Made by a program: the position numbers and the translations under genes. Below are positions 62,489-64,000 of a DNA stretch of 64,000 nucleotides, in pieces; within the stretch, counting starts at the first letter, position 1, and every line of letters starts with the position of its first letter. The notes beneath the pieces are model-generated. The model ran no database searches. It was not told the DNA's origin and worked only from the letters and a program-made list of their open reading frames with translations. Source of the DNA: Haliclystus octoradiatus (Eukaryota; Cnidaria; Staurozoa; Stauromedusae; Haliclystidae); NCBI GenBank assembly GCA_916610825.1, contig OU744453.1, positions 11,179,826-11,243,825 of the forward strand. The letters run 5' to 3'.

Positions 62489-64000
62489 CTAGACAAAAAC
62501 GTCTAGACAAATTGCCAGACGTCTAGACAGAAAACAGAACGTATGGCAGGAAAACCAAACAATTTTCAGAAAATAAGCGTGTAAACAGCTTACCAGACGT
62601 CTAAACAGAAAACCAGACGTCTGGACGAAAAGCCAGACATTTTTCAGACAATAGGCGTCTAGACAGCTTGCCAAGTGTCTTGTTGAAAACCAGACAATTT
62701 TCAGACAAAAGACGTCTAGACAGAAAACCAGACGTCTGGACGAAAAGCCAGACATTTTTCTGACAATAGGCGTCTAGACAGCTTGCCAAGTGTCTTGTCA
62801 AAAACCAGACAATTTTCAGACAAAAGACGTCTAGACAGAAAACCAGACGTCTAGACAAAAACCAGACAATTTTCAGACAATAAGTGTCTAGACAGCTTGC
62901 CAGACGTCTAGACAGAAAACCAGACGTCTAGACGAAAAACCAGACGAGTAGAGGAAAAATCATACAATTTTCAGAAAATAAGCGTCTAGACGAAAAACCA
63001 GAAATTTTCAGACCATAGGCGTCTAGACAGCTTGCCAAGTGTCTTGTCAAAAACCAGACAATTTTCAGACAAAAGACGTCTAGACAGAAAACCAGACGTC
63101 TAGACGAAAAACCAGGCAATTTTCAGACAATAGGCGTCTAGACAGGTTTCCAGACGTCTTGACTGAAAACAAGAGGTATACAAGGAAAACCAGACAATTT
63201 TCAGACAGTAGGCGTTTAGACAGCTTGCCAGACAACTAGACAGAAAACCAGACGAGTAGAGGAAAAATCATACAATTTTCAGAAAATAAGTGTCTAGACA
63301 GAAAACCAGACGTCTAGACAGAAAACCAGACATCTAGACGAAAAACCAGACAATTTTCAGACAAAAGACGTCTAGACAGCTTTCCAGACGTCTAGACAGA
63401 AAACCAGACATCTAGACGAAAAATAGACACTTTTCAGACATAAGACGTCTAGACAGCTTTCCAGACGTCTAGACGAAAAACCAGACAATTTTCAGGCAAT
63501 GGGTGTCTAGACAGCTTGCCAGACGTCTAGACAGAAAACCTGACGTCTAGACAGAAAACTAAGTGTCTAGACGAGAAACTAGACAATTTTCAGACAATAG
63601 GTGTCTAGACAGCTTGCCAGACGTCTACACAGAAAACCAGACGTCTAGACGAAAAACCAGACAATTTTCAGACGAAAACGTCTAGACAGCTTCCCAGACG
63701 TCTAGACAGAAAACCAAACGTATTGAAGGAAAACCAAACAATTTTCAGAAAATAAGCGTCTAAACAGCTTACCAGAAGTCTAGACAGAAAACCAGACGTC
63801 TGGACGAAAAGCCAGACATTTTTCAGACAGTAAGTGTCTAGACAGCTTGCCAGACGTCTAGACAGAAAACCAGACGTCTAGACGAAAAACCAGACGAGTA
63901 GAGGAAAAATTATACAATTTTCAGAAAATAAGCGTCCAGACAGAAAACCAGACGTCTAGAAAGAAAAGCAGACGTCTAGACGAAAACCAGACAATTCTAT
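62489..64000 (+). repeat. M module 3, HOR copy 3 (partial, runs off window)
   Basis: It starts with the A-type landmark. The distance from the landmark to the gagtagagg/ccataggcg segment is 439 bp (62489 to 62928) instead of about 1233 bp in other M modules, so about 794 bp are missing. The join is at about 62942-62985, inside a shared agaggaaaaatcatac stretch. The rest follows 49.1-50.1 kb to the window edge. No gene is visible. Confidence 0.84.

Larger units (their letters stand above)
1..64000 (+). repeat. Satellite DNA array, 78-bp monomer, head-to-tail
   Basis: The whole window is made of variants of one 78-bp monomer with four sub-repeats: D ggcgtctagacagcttgc (18), A cagacgtctagacagaaaac (20), B cagacgtctagacgaaaaac (20) and C cagacaattttcagacaata (20). 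About 820 monomer equivalents fit in the window (length divided by 78, not counted). Orientation never changes, and I found no stretch of unique sequence. Some monomers have lost or gained a sub-repeat, giving units of about 58 or 98 bp, so the 18-20-bp sub-repeat looks like the older unit. Arrays of this kind are typical of eukaryotic constitutive heterochromatin; the exact chromosomal location cannot be read from the sequence. The array continues past both edges. Confidence 0.97.
50480..64000 (+). repeat. Large HOR, copy 3 (incomplete at window edge)
   Basis: It lacks the leading N module and most of the A-type/B region of copies 1 and 2, then follows them through B, N and M. Offsets to copy 2 are 15926-15940 in B, 15540 at N/M1 and 15131-15145 from mid-M1. 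The array runs off the right edge inside an M module. Confidence 0.82.

Noticed and set aside
202..63119. About 80 open frames of 61-165 codons, nearly all on the minus strand, with similar Cys/Leu/Phe-rich products
   Set aside because: They repeat with the monomer, exist because 78 bp is divisible by three, overlap each other in different frames, and stop whenever a monomer changes length. No recognised domain, and no consistent start signal. Treated as satellite artefacts.
1..64000. CRISPR-like regular repeats
   Set aside because: The 18-20-bp units are contiguous variants of one another. There are no unique spacers, no constant repeat separated by variable DNA, and no cas genes.
1..64000. 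CENP-B box (motif with ttcg and cggg cores) as centromere evidence
   Set aside because: I saw no ttcg...cggg arrangement; the rare ttttcgg sequences (for example near 9651, 11149 and 16741) lack the rest of the box. A pattern scan would be needed to be exhaustive.
1..64000. Telomere repeats (TTAGGG, TTAGG, TTTAGGG types)
   Set aside because: No tandem run of any such motif on either strand; occasional 'ataggcg' is part of the monomer.
1..64000. Transposon or retroelement as source of the array
   Set aside because: No terminal inverted repeats, long terminal repeats, poly-A tail with target duplication, or reverse transcriptase/transposase reading frame. The A10 runs are internal variants of the monomer.
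1..64000. Repeats encoding a structural protein (silk, mucin or Balbiani-ring type)
   Set aside because: No continuous frame longer than 165 codons in 64 kb; frames are interrupted by stops and by sub-repeat-sized length changes between modules.
1..64000. Palindromes as bacterial operators or transcription terminators
   Set aside because: They occur in nearly every sub-repeat at fixed spacing without genes, promoters or hairpin-plus-T-run structures.
1..64000. tRNA, rRNA or snRNA genes embedded in the array
   Set aside because: No conserved A/B box pair, rRNA core segment or snRNA-like sequence was seen; all sequence is explained by monomer variants.

Overview
This window is one uninterrupted block of tandemly repeated satellite DNA. 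I see no protein-coding gene, RNA gene, mobile element, CRISPR array or unique-sequence island in it, and both edges lie inside the array. A uniform, head-to-tail array of this size points to eukaryotic heterochromatin (centromeric, pericentromeric, subtelomeric or sex-chromosome). Sequence alone does not let me name the organism or the chromosomal site, and I do not recognise the satellite as a named family.

The basic monomer is 78 bp. It has four sub-repeats: D (18 bp, ggcgtctagacagcttgc), A (20 bp, cagacgtctagacagaaaac), B (20 bp, cagacgtctagacgaaaaac) and C (20 bp, cagacaattttcagacaata). A, B and D are built on AGAC/GTCT alternations, so almost every sub-repeat carries the 8-bp palindromes AGACGTCT and/or GTCTAGAC. 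All monomers run in the same direction. The strand shown is strongly A-rich (30 A, 13 T, 19 C, 16 G in my consensus).

Above the monomer, diverged variants are ordered into higher-order repeats (HORs) at several nested scales. Positions 1-7960 hold two copies of a 4.2/3.7-kb unit, which itself contains a 580-bp tandem repeat; a third copy starts at 7961 and is soon replaced by a 1.57/1.49-kb pair (8142-9710 and 9711-11201). A bridge (11202-12046) leads into a very large HOR with a homologous-anchor period of about 15.4-15.9 kb. Copy 1 is 12047-29444, copy 2 is 29445-about 50479, and copy 3 starts at about 50480 and runs off the window. Within it I use local names: N (about 2.2-2.5 kb), A-type (0.85 kb), B-type (2.0-2.7 kb) and M (3.4-3.8 kb). 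Copy 1 is N-A-B-B-B-N-M-m, copy 2 is N-A-B-B-N-M-M-m, copy 3 is a-B-N-M-M-m (lower case = partial). The copies differ by gains and losses of whole modules or 78-bp multiples, as expected from unequal exchange.

The open frames in the window (61-165 codons, nearly all on the minus strand) exist because 78 is divisible by three and one reverse frame of the monomer has no stop. They are repeat artefacts. The points most worth following are the four-level hierarchy, the extreme density of the GTCTAGAC palindrome (the known optimal Smad MH1 element in animals), the CpG content that is not depleted, and the copy-specific markers that allow the history of the array to be read.
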